From Coriaria nepalensis (taxonomy: Eukaryota > Streptophyta > Magnoliopsida > Cucurbitales > Coriariaceae): a stretch of DNA of 64,000 nucleotides. Shown here piece by piece: positions 43,893 to 56,149 of the stretch. The position numbers and the translations under genes are program-made. Numbering within the stretch: the first letter of the stretch is position 1; every line of letters starts with the position of its first letter. The notes under the pieces were generated by a model that saw nothing but the letters and a program-made list of their open reading frames with translations, had not been told where the DNA came from and made no database searches. Where the stretch lies: positions 10,072,001 to 10,136,000 of the forward strand of contig CP114485.1 of the NCBI GenBank assembly GCA_027186245.1, read 5' to 3'.

Positions 43893-44685
43893 TGACAAAG
43901 CTTATATTATCCTTAACCTATTATATAACAATCATTATTCTAATATTAATATTAACCTTAGCATAATAAATGTTATCTTCAGTTCATCATGCTTATTAAT
44001 AATTATACTACCCTCAAATCAATATAACAATTATTCAACCAATTTTAGCATCACAACAATAAACAAATAATCAATATCCTTACATTATAGTGAGACTATA
44101 CTTATAGAACTTTACGGATTATTGAAAATCCTAATATCCTTTTCCTTATTTCTCCCTTTCTTCTTCACTCTCTCTCCTTTTTTCTTTCTCTTTTCTTTTC
44201 TTTCCTTTCACCCTCTCACGTTTTTGTTTTCCCCTATGGTTTGATCAAAGTGATTTGGCTGTGAGGTCTATTTATAGACAATGGAAGTGCTTACTTCATT
44301 TGACTTATTAATGACAATGTGTGCTTAGGCATGTTAGGTGATGGTGCATGGATTACACGCTATTTAATGTGTCTTAATGCATGTTAACCTTATGCATGCA
44401 TTTGACACAATTACTTAATGTGTCCTTATGTATGTTGTCTTAATGACAATAATTCCCTTAACGGCTTAGTTAATGCCACCTTTTTTTCTATATATTAATT
44501 AATTAATTTATGTTATTTATTAATTAAACTTAAACCCTTTTTAGTCTTAAAAAAATACTAAAAAGATCCCCTATTATTTTTATAATTAAAATTAGGTATA
44601 GGTGAGAATTAATATTTTCTAATACGCCTACTTCAAATCTATTTTCCTATTACTATACATAGTTTGGAAATATTAGGAGTTTACA
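43893..44685 (-). repeat. LTR of an inserted Gypsy element (minus orientation)
   Basis: On the minus strand the LTR runs from TGTAAACTCC (44685) to TTTGTCA (43893), about 793 bp with TG...CA ends. A polypurine tract AAGGAGGGGAGAA precedes it, as expected for a 3' LTR. A TATA-like CTATAAATAGACC lies near 44270-44282. The left end abuts the Copia gag directly. The partner LTR on the right is absent. Confidence 0.85.
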
Positions 44686-46640
44686 TTCTCCCCTCCTTAC
44701 GACTACGCCATAATACCTTGACTAGGGGTATAACCTTATTCCTGAGTCTCTTTTCCATGTGATCCAAAATATGTACTAGTTTTTGTTCATACGTCAGATC
44801 TTCTTGAAGTTGAACGGGGTCAATTTCCAATACATGTGAAGGATCAGGTATATACTTTTTCAACATAGGTATGTGAAACATATTGTGTACCAAGGACATT
44901 CCTCATAGTAGTGCGAGCCTATAGGAAACTTATCGATACATTCTATTATTTCAAAAGGTCCAATATATCTTGAACTTAACTTTAACTTTTTGCCAAACCT
45001 CATTAGTCTTTTCATTGGTGCAATCCTTAAAAATACCATATCTTCAATTTGAAATTCAAGAGGGCTACGCCTCTTATCCGTATAGCTCTTATGTCGACTA
45101 AGAGCGATTTCCATTCTCTATTTCATTTTGTTGATTGCTTCAGTAGAGATTTCAATGAAGTCAAGAGTTGCTAAGTTTCATTCTCCCGTTTCGTACCAAT
45201 GAGCTGGTGACCCGCACTTTCGTCTATATAAAATTTCATAAGGTGTCATTCAAATCATTTCTTGGAAACTATTGTTTTAGGAGAACTAACATTGTATCGA
45301 TTCCAAGTACCTTTAAAGTCGAAGACGCATGCTCGTAGCATATCTTCCGAACTCTGGATGGTTTAATCTAATTGACCATCTGTTTGTGGGTGAAAAGTCG
45401 TGCTAAATTTCAGGTTTGTCCCTATCGCTCGCTGTACACTTTTCCAAAAAGTTGAGGTAGACCTACTATCTCGATTTAAAATTATTGACAATGGTACTCC
45501 ATGTAGTCGAACAATTTCTCTCATATAAAGCTATGCTAACTGTTCTAGGGAATATATGCTTTGTATGGATAAAAAATGGGTAGATTTGGTTAATTTGTCG
45601 ATAATTACCCAAATTGCATCATGTCCCTTTGTCGTTTTGGGAAGTCTAATGACAACATCCATAGTTACTTGTACCCACTCTAGAATCTCAATTATTTGTA
45701 ATTCTCCAACTGGACGCTGGTGTTCAGCCTTTTCCCTGGCATGTCAAACATTTTCCCATATATTGAGCAACATCCTTCTTTATTCCAGTCCACTAGAAGT
45801 GCTCTTTCAAATCCTTATACATCTTGGTTGCTTGTGGATGTACAAAATATGAAGTTTCACGTGCTTCCGAAAGGATCTGACATCTTATTGTATCGTTAGT
45901 TGGAAAGCACAACCTCCCTTTAAAATTAAGAATCTCATCCTTAGGTATTTTAAAGGAAGACTGCTCGTATTTTTTCATTTCTTGTTTGATTTTCTTTATT
46001 CCTTCATTTGACTCTTGTGCACCTTTGATATCTTCAAGTATGGTTGGTTGGAGGTTCAAAGCTAACAATCATGCTGACACAAACTCTATTTTTGCAGTAT
46101 ACACCTCCTTTTGTAATGGTGTTGGTAAGGCGTGTAGTGTAGCAGGGCTAGTTGAGGATTTTCGGCTTCAAGCGTCAGCTACTTTATTTTCTTTCCCTAT
46201 GTGATATCGTATTTTACAGTTATAATCTTTGACTAATTCTAGCTACCATATTCGTCTCATGTTCAATTCTTTCTGCATGAAGAAATACTTCAGGCTCTTA
46301 TGGTCGGTATAAATTTCACATTACACTCCATTGAGGTAGTGTCCCCAAACTTTTAGGGCAAACACCATAGCAACTAGTTCTAAGTCATGGGTTAGGTAGT
46401 TCTTTTCATAATCCTTAAGTTGTCGAGAAGCATAAGCGATTACCTTCCCGTTTTGCATCAACATTGCTCATAATCCTAATTTAGATGCATCACTATATAT
46501 TACGAATCCATTTTCACCATTTGGAATCGTAAGAATAGACGCACTAGTTAATTTCTCGTTAAACTCTTGAAAACTTTTCTTATTTGCTATGAACCATTCA
46601 AACTTCTAGTCCCTACGAGTAACCCCACTGAGTGGTGTGA
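44686..46640 (-). pseudogene. Gypsy pol relic (RNase H, integrase, chromodomain-like tail)
   Basis: Read right to left. RNase H pieces ([15 protein letters not shown], then TDHKSLKYFF) are followed by the zinc-binding integrase part (CFPTNDTIRCQILSEA, then KCLTCQGK-like), integrase core pieces, and the C-terminal FGKKLKLSSRYIGPFEIIE. A chromodomain-like tail follows (RLRNKVIPLVKVLW), which points to the chromovirus branch. There are many stops and frameshifts. Reverse transcriptase, protease and gag are missing, because the relic ends at about 46640 against the next LTR. Confidence 0.88.
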
Positions 46641-46649
46641 CAATTCTGA

Positions 46650-48051
46650 AAAATCCTTTAATAGTTATCCAAACGATTCATTTCAAATAAATAATTTCTA
46701 CTTAAGATCTCAATTCATGAGATAATAAGCTCGGGGAAAAGGAAGGGAAAATATTCTTTTTTTTCCTTTGATTTTCGGTCAAGAGGCTTATGGAGGAGCA
46801 TTTTTCGGCCAAAGCCTTAGGGTGTATTTACAGGCACAACTAGGTCATAGTTCGGTCAAGAGGCTTATCGAGGAGAATTTTTCGGCCACAGCCTTAGGGT
46901 GTATTTACAGGCATAACTAGGTCATAGTTTCCTAATCACATTAGGTTTTCTAATTATCTTAAAACTCTTATTACATGAAGTTACTTTTTAACTTAAAACT
47001 CTTTAAAACAAAATTGGGTGAAACCCATACTTATATGGTCATCTACTAGAATGAATATAACCTATGGATACTTAATCAATCATTTGGTTAATTTGGCCTA
47101 TAAAAATCCAGTTAATAATTCAGTCTATTAACACTTTCATATCCAATTATTACTACGAACCTATATAATACTTTTATAATTAAATAAAAGTTCCTATGTA
47201 ACTTATTAATTTCTAATTAAATTAATTCCACACTTATTTGTGCTAAAAGAGCTGCATGACTTTAAATTAACAAAGTTATAATTACCATTTTGTCCTTATA
47301 GTCAAATAATAAGTGAAATTACCATTTTACCTTTAAGATGGTTTTAGTCCATTTTTCCTTTTTCTCCGCTAGTTACTATGCACCTTATGTGTGTGACCAA
47401 TTAAGTTCTACATCACATTAACAAGAGGATTTCATAAACACTTTTATGATTTTATTTAATTCCAAATTAAATTTGTTTAATTTAAAACATTGTTTTAAAT
47501 TAAACAGTTAACTTAATCATTTCATGATTAAATAACTTTAAACCTCCAAGTCAAAAGTGACTTCTAGAAAAATGTTAAGACTATCCAGGAGATGAGAAGT
47601 GCCATCTTTTGAAAGAACCTATTTTGCTATAGTATGCTTACAATAACAATTCTTTCATCTCTCCAATAATAGTCAGTATTAATTACTATTGAGAATCATC
47701 ATGGTGTTCTACTAACACCACTGGCTGTGAGATCGATCACCCTAACAATTAGGTGATGAACTACATGATAATGAATCATTTGTATTTTAAGAGCTTTTAA
47801 CGACTCGAGTCTCTACATGTATGATATCTATCAAGGTCTTCAGAGTGTATAATTCAAGATACTAGACTTTATCATGATATGCGTATATAAAACATATAAT
47901 ATTAATTCCAAAAAAGTTAATAAACATGATAAATAGTAACAAACTTTCATTCATGACGATAAATAATATTTTGTTAATATCCACATAAAGATAATATCAC
48001 ATAAGTATTTGCCCAATCGAGTCAAAATCTGATTCGATTGATGGGCAAACA
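46650..48051 (-). repeat. LTR-A: 3' LTR of the second Copia element (minus orientation)
   Basis: On the minus strand the LTR starts TGTTTGCCCATCAATC at 48051, right after the purine-rich GCAAGTGGGATATTGAAAG. It continues for about 1.4 kb before meeting the Gypsy relic. A TATA-like region (TGTAAATACACCC) lies in a 77-bp direct duplication at 46774-46927. Long alignable stretches exist with the plus-strand block at 53.4-55.2 kb, e.g. CATGTAGTTCATCACCTAAT and CTCACAGCCAGTG. Confidence 0.85.
46774..46927. repeat. 77-bp tandem duplication within LTR-A
   Basis: Two copies, at 46774-46850 and 46851-46927, of TTCGGTCAAGAGGCTTATSG and the sequence that follows. Each carries GGGTGTATTTACAGGCAYAA (the TATA side on the minus strand). 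Differences between copies are few. Confidence 0.92.
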
Positions 48052-51000
48052 CTTTCAATATCCCACTTGCACTAAAGCTAATAATTTCTAAATGTAATTC
48101 TCATCTTGTCAAGATGGCGGTCAAACTTCTGCTGGGAAATCGCCTTAGTGAATGAATCTACTATGTTGTTATCTGTGTTTACCCTTTCTATGTTGATGTC
48201 TCATTTCCAATTATTTCCCGGATGAGTTGATAATGTCACAACATGTATTTAGATTTATGACAAGACCTAAGTTCCTTTGCTTGTGCTATTGTACTATTAT
48301 TCTCGTAGTACACTACTACAGGATCAACGATACTTAGAACCATAGCAAGTTCTGATATCAACTTTTTCATCCAAACTGTCTCCTTTGCTACTTTTGAAGC
48401 TACAAGGTATTCAGTTCAATAGTGGAATCTGCATTCATTTTCTTTTTAGAACTCTTCTAACTAATTGCTCCACTATTTAGTATCAAGACGAATCTTGAAA
48501 TTGATTTATTATCGTCAATATCTGATTGGAAACTAGAGTTTGTGAAATTCTCAATTTTAAAGTTAAATCCTCGATAAACCAATAATATATCTTTAGTTCT
48601 TCTCAAGTACTTAAGAATGTTCTTTACATCAATAAAATGCTTCTGACCCGGATTACCTTAAAATCTTCTCGTAACACTTAGAGCATAGGCAAAATCCAGT
48701 TTCGTACATAACATATCATACATGATGGATCCTATTATTAGGACATAAGAGATTCCACTCATCTCATCCCTCTTCAATTGTGTCTTAGGAGATATAATTT
48801 TTGAGAGGTAGATTCCATGACTCATTTGTAGATTCTATGACTCATCTCAAACCTTTTTAATACTTTGTCTATGTATTGACTGGGTCAAACCTAATAGCCT
48901 TCTAGATCTGTCACTATAGGTCTTTATTCCTAGAATATCGGCTGCTTCACCCAAATCTTTTATGGACAAGTTCTTTCATATCCATAACTTAATAGACTGT
49001 AATATACCTACATCATTCCCAATGAGTAGTATGTTATCTATGTATAAAATTATGAAAGAAAAGCTCACACTAACTCTTGTATACATAAATAATCTTCATT
49101 CTTAATTAGGTCAAATGATTTGATCTTTTAGTTGAAATAAATTTTCCAACTCTGAGATGCTTGTTTAAGCCATTTATGAACCTTTACAGCTTACATAACT
49201 TCTTTGCATTTTTCTTGTCCATGAAACCCTTAGGTTGTATCATATACACATCCTACTTAAGGTAGCCATTTAAGAAGATTGTTTTCATGTCCATTTGCCA
49301 GATCTCATAATCGTGGTATGCTATAATAGGAAGAAATATCTGAATGGATTTAGTCATTGCAATGGACAAGAAGGTTTCTTCATAATTGATTCATTCTCTT
49401 TGCTTATAACCATTTGCTACTAGTCCAGCCTTATAGGTTTTTAACCTTTCAATCTATCTTGATTTTCTTCTTGAAAACCTATTTAAATCCTATATGAACT
49501 ATTCCTTCAAGCGCATCCACTAACTCCTATACTTGGTTGGCATACATGGAATTCATCTTGGATCTCATGAAATCTAGCCATCTCTCGAATTCCGAGCTAC
49601 TCATAACCTTAGAATAAGTTATAGGATTATCTTTTATGATCGACCCCTTACTAAGATTTTCTACTAGAAATCGGTAATGCTTTGACATATTAGATGCTCT
49701 ACTAGATCTACGAACCGTTTGTGCACTCCAAGGTATCACAACATTCTTTTTTGGAGGTACGTCAGCCAAAACTAGTAGGGTAACAAGATCATCGATCCGA
49801 ACGTCATTTTGTGTTTCTTGAACTTTATCAAGTTCAATCTTTCTCTCAATATTCCTTTTCGAAAGGAATTCATTCTCTAAGAAGATAACAGGTTTAGCAC
49901 CAAACACTTTCTGCTCAATGGGATGATAAAAATAGTATCCCAAAGTTTCTTATGAATACCCCACAAAGTAACATTTTTTAGATGTCGCCACTAGCTTTTC
50001 TACTTCCTACTTCTTGGCATAAGCAAGGTAGCTCCATACGTGAATATGTTTAAAGCTTGCCATTTTGCCTTTCCATATCTCATATAGTGTAAAAAAAAAA
50101 AAGACTTTGAAAGTATCATATTAATGATGTAAGCGGAGGTTTCTAAGGCATATCCCTAGAATGACAAAGGTAGATTGGTGAAGCTCATCATGGATTGAAT
50201 CATCTCCAAAAGAATCCAATTTCTCCTCTTAGACATATCATTCAACTTTGGTGTTCTTAGAAGGTCTGTTGTGAGATTATACCGTTCTCCTTCATAGTCA
50301 AGAAACTCGTGGCTCAAGTATTCACCACCTTGAACTAATCAAAATATCTTAATACTTTTTCTTAGTTGTTTTTTCTACTTCACTATTATATTCTTTGCAT
50401 TTCTCAAACAATTTGGATTTATGCTCCATACGGTAAATGTGACCAAATTAAGAGAGATCATCAGTGAATATAATGAAGTATGAAAAACCACCTCTACTAG
50501 GAATTAACATAGACCCCATATACATCAGTATGTACTAGTCCTATCAACTCGGTTTTCCTTTCTCCAATTCCACTAAAAAGATATTTGATTATCTTGCCTT
50601 ATAAACAAGATTTGCAAGTTAACATTGATTCCAAATCGAATTGATCTAAATATTCATCTTTATGCAACTTTTGAATCCTTGTTTCATTGGAATAACCTAA
50701 TCCACAATGCCATAGGTATGTTTGATTTACATCAAACTTTGTTTTCTTAACTTGTTCAATATTGAAGAAAGTTTCATTTTTCAAATTTAAGACATATACA
50801 CCATTATTTAAGGAACCACTTTTATAAAATAAACTATTGATAAAAAGACTTTAAATATTGTCTTTGATGGAGAGGACAAATCCTTCCTTATGAAGTCTAG
50901 AAATATAAAAAATATTATGTATCAAAGATGGAGCTTAATAATATTGTCTCAAAGTTAAAACTAAGCCCGAAGGCAAGACTAAACAATAAGTGTCCACAGC

Positions 51001-51830
51001 TAAAGCAATAACTCTTGCTCCATTTCCAGCTCGTAGGTCCACTTCACCTTTTTTCAAGATCCGTCTATTTCTTAGGTTCTACACATTATTAGAAATGTGA
51101 GATCCAGAATCGATATCCAATACCCAAGTATAATGATCATAGTAAGAAATGTTAACCTCAATCATGAATAATCGAGAAGCAACATCACTATGCCTTGCAA
51201 GAAGCTTCTTGCAATCTCTCTTCCAATGTATAGGTTCTCGATGAACTCCTCCACTATTTGTACGCAGTCATGCAACTCTTACAAGTTCATATCAACTGTA
51301 ACTATCTGATAGTTGCGTATAAATGGAGTGAATGAATCAGAAAGTCATTGCAATACTAAGTCAATCACCAACTTAGTATCTATCTCCGGGCCTAGACTTT
51401 CTAGCTCATTGATGTAAGCAATCACCTCACACACTTGTTCAATAATAGAGGTGCCCTCCATTATCTTTGTGCGAAATAATGTCTTGGATAACTCACATCT
51501 ATCTCTTCGATTATCATTCCCATATATAGCTTTAAGGTTATTGATAATATCAAAAATATGGATTTTTTTCATAGTTCTTGTGAGCTCATCTTTGATTGAT
51601 GCAAGCATAATGCATTGCATCTCATTATCTCGCTCTAGTCACTTATTTCATGCAACCATTATTTCGTCATTAGATCCCTCAAGCAGGACTTGCATAACCG
51701 GTTGATTTAAAACATCAAGCAAATGCTCATATGTGAGAACGATTCTCATATTTCTATACCAATCTCTAAAATTGGCTCCAACCAATTATTTTGTTCAAGA
51801 ATCAATTTCAATTTTTCAGGCATTGCAAAC
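48052..51830 (-). pseudogene. Second Copia element, internal region, heavily decayed
   Basis: Read right to left. Gag begins near 51825 (MPEKLKL) and continues with CIMLASIKDELTR and YIDE/YINELESLG-like blocks to 51345. A GAG pre-integrase block follows (LWHCGLGYSNETRIQKLHKD, then LTCKSCL, about 50784-50599). Integrase remnants follow. 49943-49527 carries a linker with RRSSRASNMSKHYRFL-type sequence. Reverse transcriptase/RNase H remnants run to 48060, where the polypurine tract meets LTR-A. Stops and frameshifts are frequent. Confidence 0.85.
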
Positions 51831-53390
51831 TTCAAAATACATAGAAATAAAACACAACAATATAAGCAAATATGTAGAAAATATAATCTACCAAAAATAT
51901 CTAAAGTAACATAAAATTTTTGGTATCTACCACTATTTTATTACAAATTATATTCACTTCTTTAATATAAGATGAGAAATTTTTTATCCTTAAGTGGGAA
52001 AAGGATCTAATCACCTTATTATAACTCCTACATGTCTGTAGCCAATCATAATAAAATGGAAGGTGGCAAACACTTTTACAACTATATCTCATGTAGTTCC
52101 TTTATCTTACATCTAAGCAAATATAATCCCATGTGTCTGCAGCAAATTATATTTCCTTAGTTGAGCTTAACCAAAATATTTTTATGAAATGTGAAGTGTT
52201 AAACCAGTACGTGCATGTGTCTATGTCAATGACTAGAATGACAACATTACTCAATCACACAAATATAAGTCTTCACATGTATGTGGCCTTTCTATATCTA
52301 TGCAAATACCACATATATTATAATATTTAGAAGGTAAGTCATGAAACAATTTCACAACTAATTTCAATATCTACCACATTTATTATAATCAAGGAAAGGA
52401 TTTCACTAAACAGTCTTATCATAAGAAATATATATATGTAATGCTTTATTTTATACTCTTTAAATATGATGTGATAACATATTTAACTAAGCACATATAT
52501 ATATATATATATATTGATGCATGTACATTTAACAACTTAAAATTTATACATCTAATGCATGAACATGTTAAAACAATTTTAATTATTCATACATTATTTC
52601 TTGTTTTATCTCTTGATTCATGTTCATGGAAGTCAAACTAGTCAACTCTTGTTTAGCTCATGGTAATCATTCAGTAGCACAAGCAAATAATCAAAATTTC
52701 ATTTCCTTAACTCTTTAAGGATACTTGCCAAAAATGTCAACTTTCCATATTTAAAAAGGTTCCTAGTCAGGTTGTTTCCAATACAATATTTATTATTTTG
52801 GAAAGTTTCATGTTTTAGCTCCTCTTCTAAAATTAGAAAAATGCTAAAATAAATTTTCTATTAAATTCACCAAAAACTATTTAAGGGTAATTTAATTTCC
52901 ATGTTTGATATATTAGTAAAATACATATAAATCATTTATATTATTTTACTTACCATATTATCATCAAACATATTATCTAATCATAATTATCCAATCAAAA
53001 TAAAATTTTAATTAATTAATTGAAATATTAAATTTTTAGGAAACTATCCAAAATGAAACCTAACCTAATTAGGGATTTTTTTCATGATAAATATTTGCTG
53101 CCACCGCCACATATTGTTGTAGCATCCCATAGGGAGCCACAAAGCAGAGGACAATGCTAATCGCGTGTCTGATCGGAGATCCATTCGATGGTTAGCTTTG
53201 AAATTGTCTTATCTATATATTCTGAATTTGTCAGAACGTTCCAACGGTTGGAACCCTAGATATAACGAATTTCAATCTGTTGAATAGTGGGATTTTGCAT
53301 AAGTGCTAAAGCAGCAACAACGCTACTTGCACCACCCATCGCCAGTGCCTCCGCTACTTGCGCCACCCATCGCCAGCGCCTCAAGTCCAA
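51831..53390. other. AT-rich interior of the retrotransposon nest, unassigned
   Basis: Presumably the leader side of the second Copia element, but no primer-binding site or 5' LTR in minus orientation was found. Contains an AT microsatellite (52495-52514). At 53317-53385 there is a short direct repeat of GCTACTTGCRCCACCCATCG. Confidence 0.45.
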
Positions 53391-53399
53391 TTAGGTGAT

Positions 53400-55230
53400 A
53401 AATGTTTAATGGGTCAATTATTATTTATCAAGTTTATTAATTTTTTTTGAATAATATTATATATTCTATAAATGCATATAATAATAAAGTCATGTATCTT
53501 GAGGTATTCACTCTGGAGATCATGCAAGTAGAAACTTGAGATACTAAAAGCTCTAAAAAATTATAAATGGTCGTTGTCATAGGATATTTAGATAGACAAT
53601 CATGTAGTTCATCACCTAATTATTAAGATAGCCAATCTCACAGCCAGTGCTGTTAGTGGATTACCATGATGATTGCATGAGCACTTAGTAGAGGCTAGAT
53701 AATTCTCAATGATAATTAACTGATTATCTAGTGATTATTTTACATGTAATCCTCATACCTAAAATATCCTGATTTCTTCAATATAAGGCTTTATGCTTTG
53801 ACATCATTCCAATTATCCCTATCCATGGGTGAACACGAGGTGACCCGTTGGGCATGAAGTGTTGTGCGAGAAGGTTGTGAATAGTCAAGAGAGAATCCAT
53901 CACTTCCGTGTTTGGCAAAAGATCCTATGAATTATATACTTTATTGAACAAGGAATTTTGGTACAATAGTATAGTATAAAAGGAGTTTTGTGAATCCATT
54001 TTCAATGTTCAATAAAGATATGATGGTCCATATGATTTTTCTATTAGGGTTTAATAGTTAAATCATGTCCTAGGACGAATCGGGATATTAGTTAGATGGA
54101 GGGATTGTTAATGTAAGAATACTATAGTCACAATAGGTTATTTCGATAGATGGTACTTCTCATCTTCCGAGTAGTCTTGACACTTTTATAGAAGTCAATC
54201 TTTACTTGGACGCTTAAAGTTATTTAAACATGAGATTATTAAGTTAATTGTTTAATATAAGAGGTTGTTTTAAATTAAACAAATTTCATTTGGAATTAAA
54301 TAAAATCATAAAAGTGTTTCTGAAATCTTCTTGCCAGCAGGATGTAGAACCTAATCGGTTATACACATAAGGTCCATAGTAATTCAGTTAAAGTTTCATG
54401 AGAGAAAAGGGAAAAACGGACCAAAACCATTTTAGAGGTAAAATAGTAATTTGACTTATTGTTTGACTATAAGGGTAAAATTGTAATTATTAATTTATTG
54501 ATTTAATATCATGCAACTGTGCTAGCATAACTAAGTCTAATATTAATTTAATTAGAAATTAATAAGTAACATACGAATTTTTATTTAATCATAAAACTGC
54601 CTTAAAGATTCATATTAATAATCAGATATTAGATGGTTAATGAGCCAGATTACTAATTAGATTCTTATAGGCTAAATTAATTAAAAAGTTGATTAAATAT
54701 CTATGATTATTACGCATTAGGGTGGCCGACCATGATGTGAGCTTAACCCAATTTTATCTTTTAAGATTTTTAAGATAAAATGAAACTTAAAGTGACAAGA
54801 GTTTTAAGGCAACTAAGACATCTAAGGTGATTAGGAAATTATAACCTAGTTATACCTATAAATACACCCTAAGGCCTTGGCCGAATCCATGAAGTCTTCT
54901 AAGCCTCCTTAGCCAAAAATCCCTAGAGAGAAAAGAGTCTTTTCCCTTCTCTTTCTCCGAACTTATTGTTTCATAAGTTAAAATTGTAAGTAGAAACTTG
55001 ATTGTGTGAAACAAATCGTGTGGACTAAGGTTAGAGAGCAAATACGTGGGCTCCTCACATCTCATCAAATTAGAGTTTTGCATCAAATTATTCCCAAAAA
55101 AACATATTTATTTTAACCTAATCTTGATTTTTATATTGATGGATTTACTGTGCTTTCTGTAAAAGAATTATATGTGATATAATTGTTATATGATTGATCT
55201 TTTTAAAAACTATACATGTTAGGATGTGAT
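53400..55230 (+). repeat. LTR-B: same LTR family as LTR-A but plus orientation
   Basis: Alignable with the reverse complement of LTR-A over most of its length. Shared words include TTTATCAAGTTTATTAA, CATGTAGTTCATCACCTAAT, GCCAGTG-TGTTAGT, TTTTAAATTAAACAAATTT, GGAATTAAATAAAATCATAA, TATAAATACACCCTAAGG and AGTAGAAA-TT. It is longer than LTR-A because of a 53.75-54.09 kb segment that LTR-A lacks. No internal region of matching orientation is attached. Confidence 0.78.
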
Positions 55231-55309
55231 AAATTTTTTTTATTTTAAATATTACTTCTTTTGTATTTATCTTTTATTTGCATGACTACGTTTCCTACCA
55301 TGTATCTTT

Positions 55310-56140
55310 TGTGCTGGGTCTTTTACTTTGATATCATTCCAATATGCCCTAGCTGAGGATGAAAATGAGGGTGAAACATTGTGTATAAGATGTTATATAT
55401 GAAAATTATGAATAATCAAGATGAAATCCATCACTTCCGTATTTGGAAATAAGTCCAATGAATTATATTCTTTTTTGAACAAGAAATTTTTGCAAAGTAG
55501 TATGGTATGAAATGAGTTTTAGTAAATCCATTGTCAATATTTATTAAATATATATTGGTTTATATGATTTTTTTTATTAGGTTTAACTGTCAAACCATAC
55601 CCTAAGATGAATTGGGAATTGGCAAGATGAAAGAATTGTTTATTATAGTCATGACAGGTTCTTATGGAATATGATAACTTCTCATCTCCTGGGTAGTTTT
55701 GAAACTTTGCTACAAGTGAATCTTGACTTGGAAGTTTAGGTTGTTTAGTCATGAAATGATTAAACTAATCGTTTAATTTAAAAGGAGTTTCAAATTAAAT
55801 AAATTTAATTATGAATCAAATAAAATCGTAAAGTCTTATGAGATCTTCCTATAGTCGTGATGTAGAACCTAAACGGTCACACACATTAAGATTTGAAAGT
55901 AACTCCATTTGATTCATTGGAGAAAAAGAAAAATATACTATTTTCAAAGGGAAGTAAAAAGTTATTCATTTAACTCACTCAGTTTGTCGAACTTGGTAAT
56001 AATTTCTAATCTTCAAATTTTATTTTGATGGGACGTTACGATACTTTATGTAAAATTAATATATATGAGATATATATTTGTTATATGATTATTCTTGGTG
56101 TGGATTTATGTTGTAATAAAGATTAGATTCGAAAATTTAT
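55310..56140 (+). repeat. LTR-C: partial third copy of the same LTR family
   Basis: Starting at ATATCATTCCAATATGCCC it repeats the order of LTR-B from 53797 onward: ATCCATCACTTCCGT, TTTGTTGAACAAG-like, TTAGGTTTAACTGTCAAA, CTTCTCATCTCCTGGGTAGT, GATGTAGAACCTAA. It then skips the middle and ends with the same TGTTATATGATT tail. It lies immediately before the resumed outer Copia pol. Confidence 0.78.
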
Positions 56141-56149
56141 CATACCAAC

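Noticed and set aside
44101..44230. Pyrimidine-rich block that could be read as a promoter leader
   Set aside because: It lies inside the Gypsy LTR, and its orientation and position fit the LTR.
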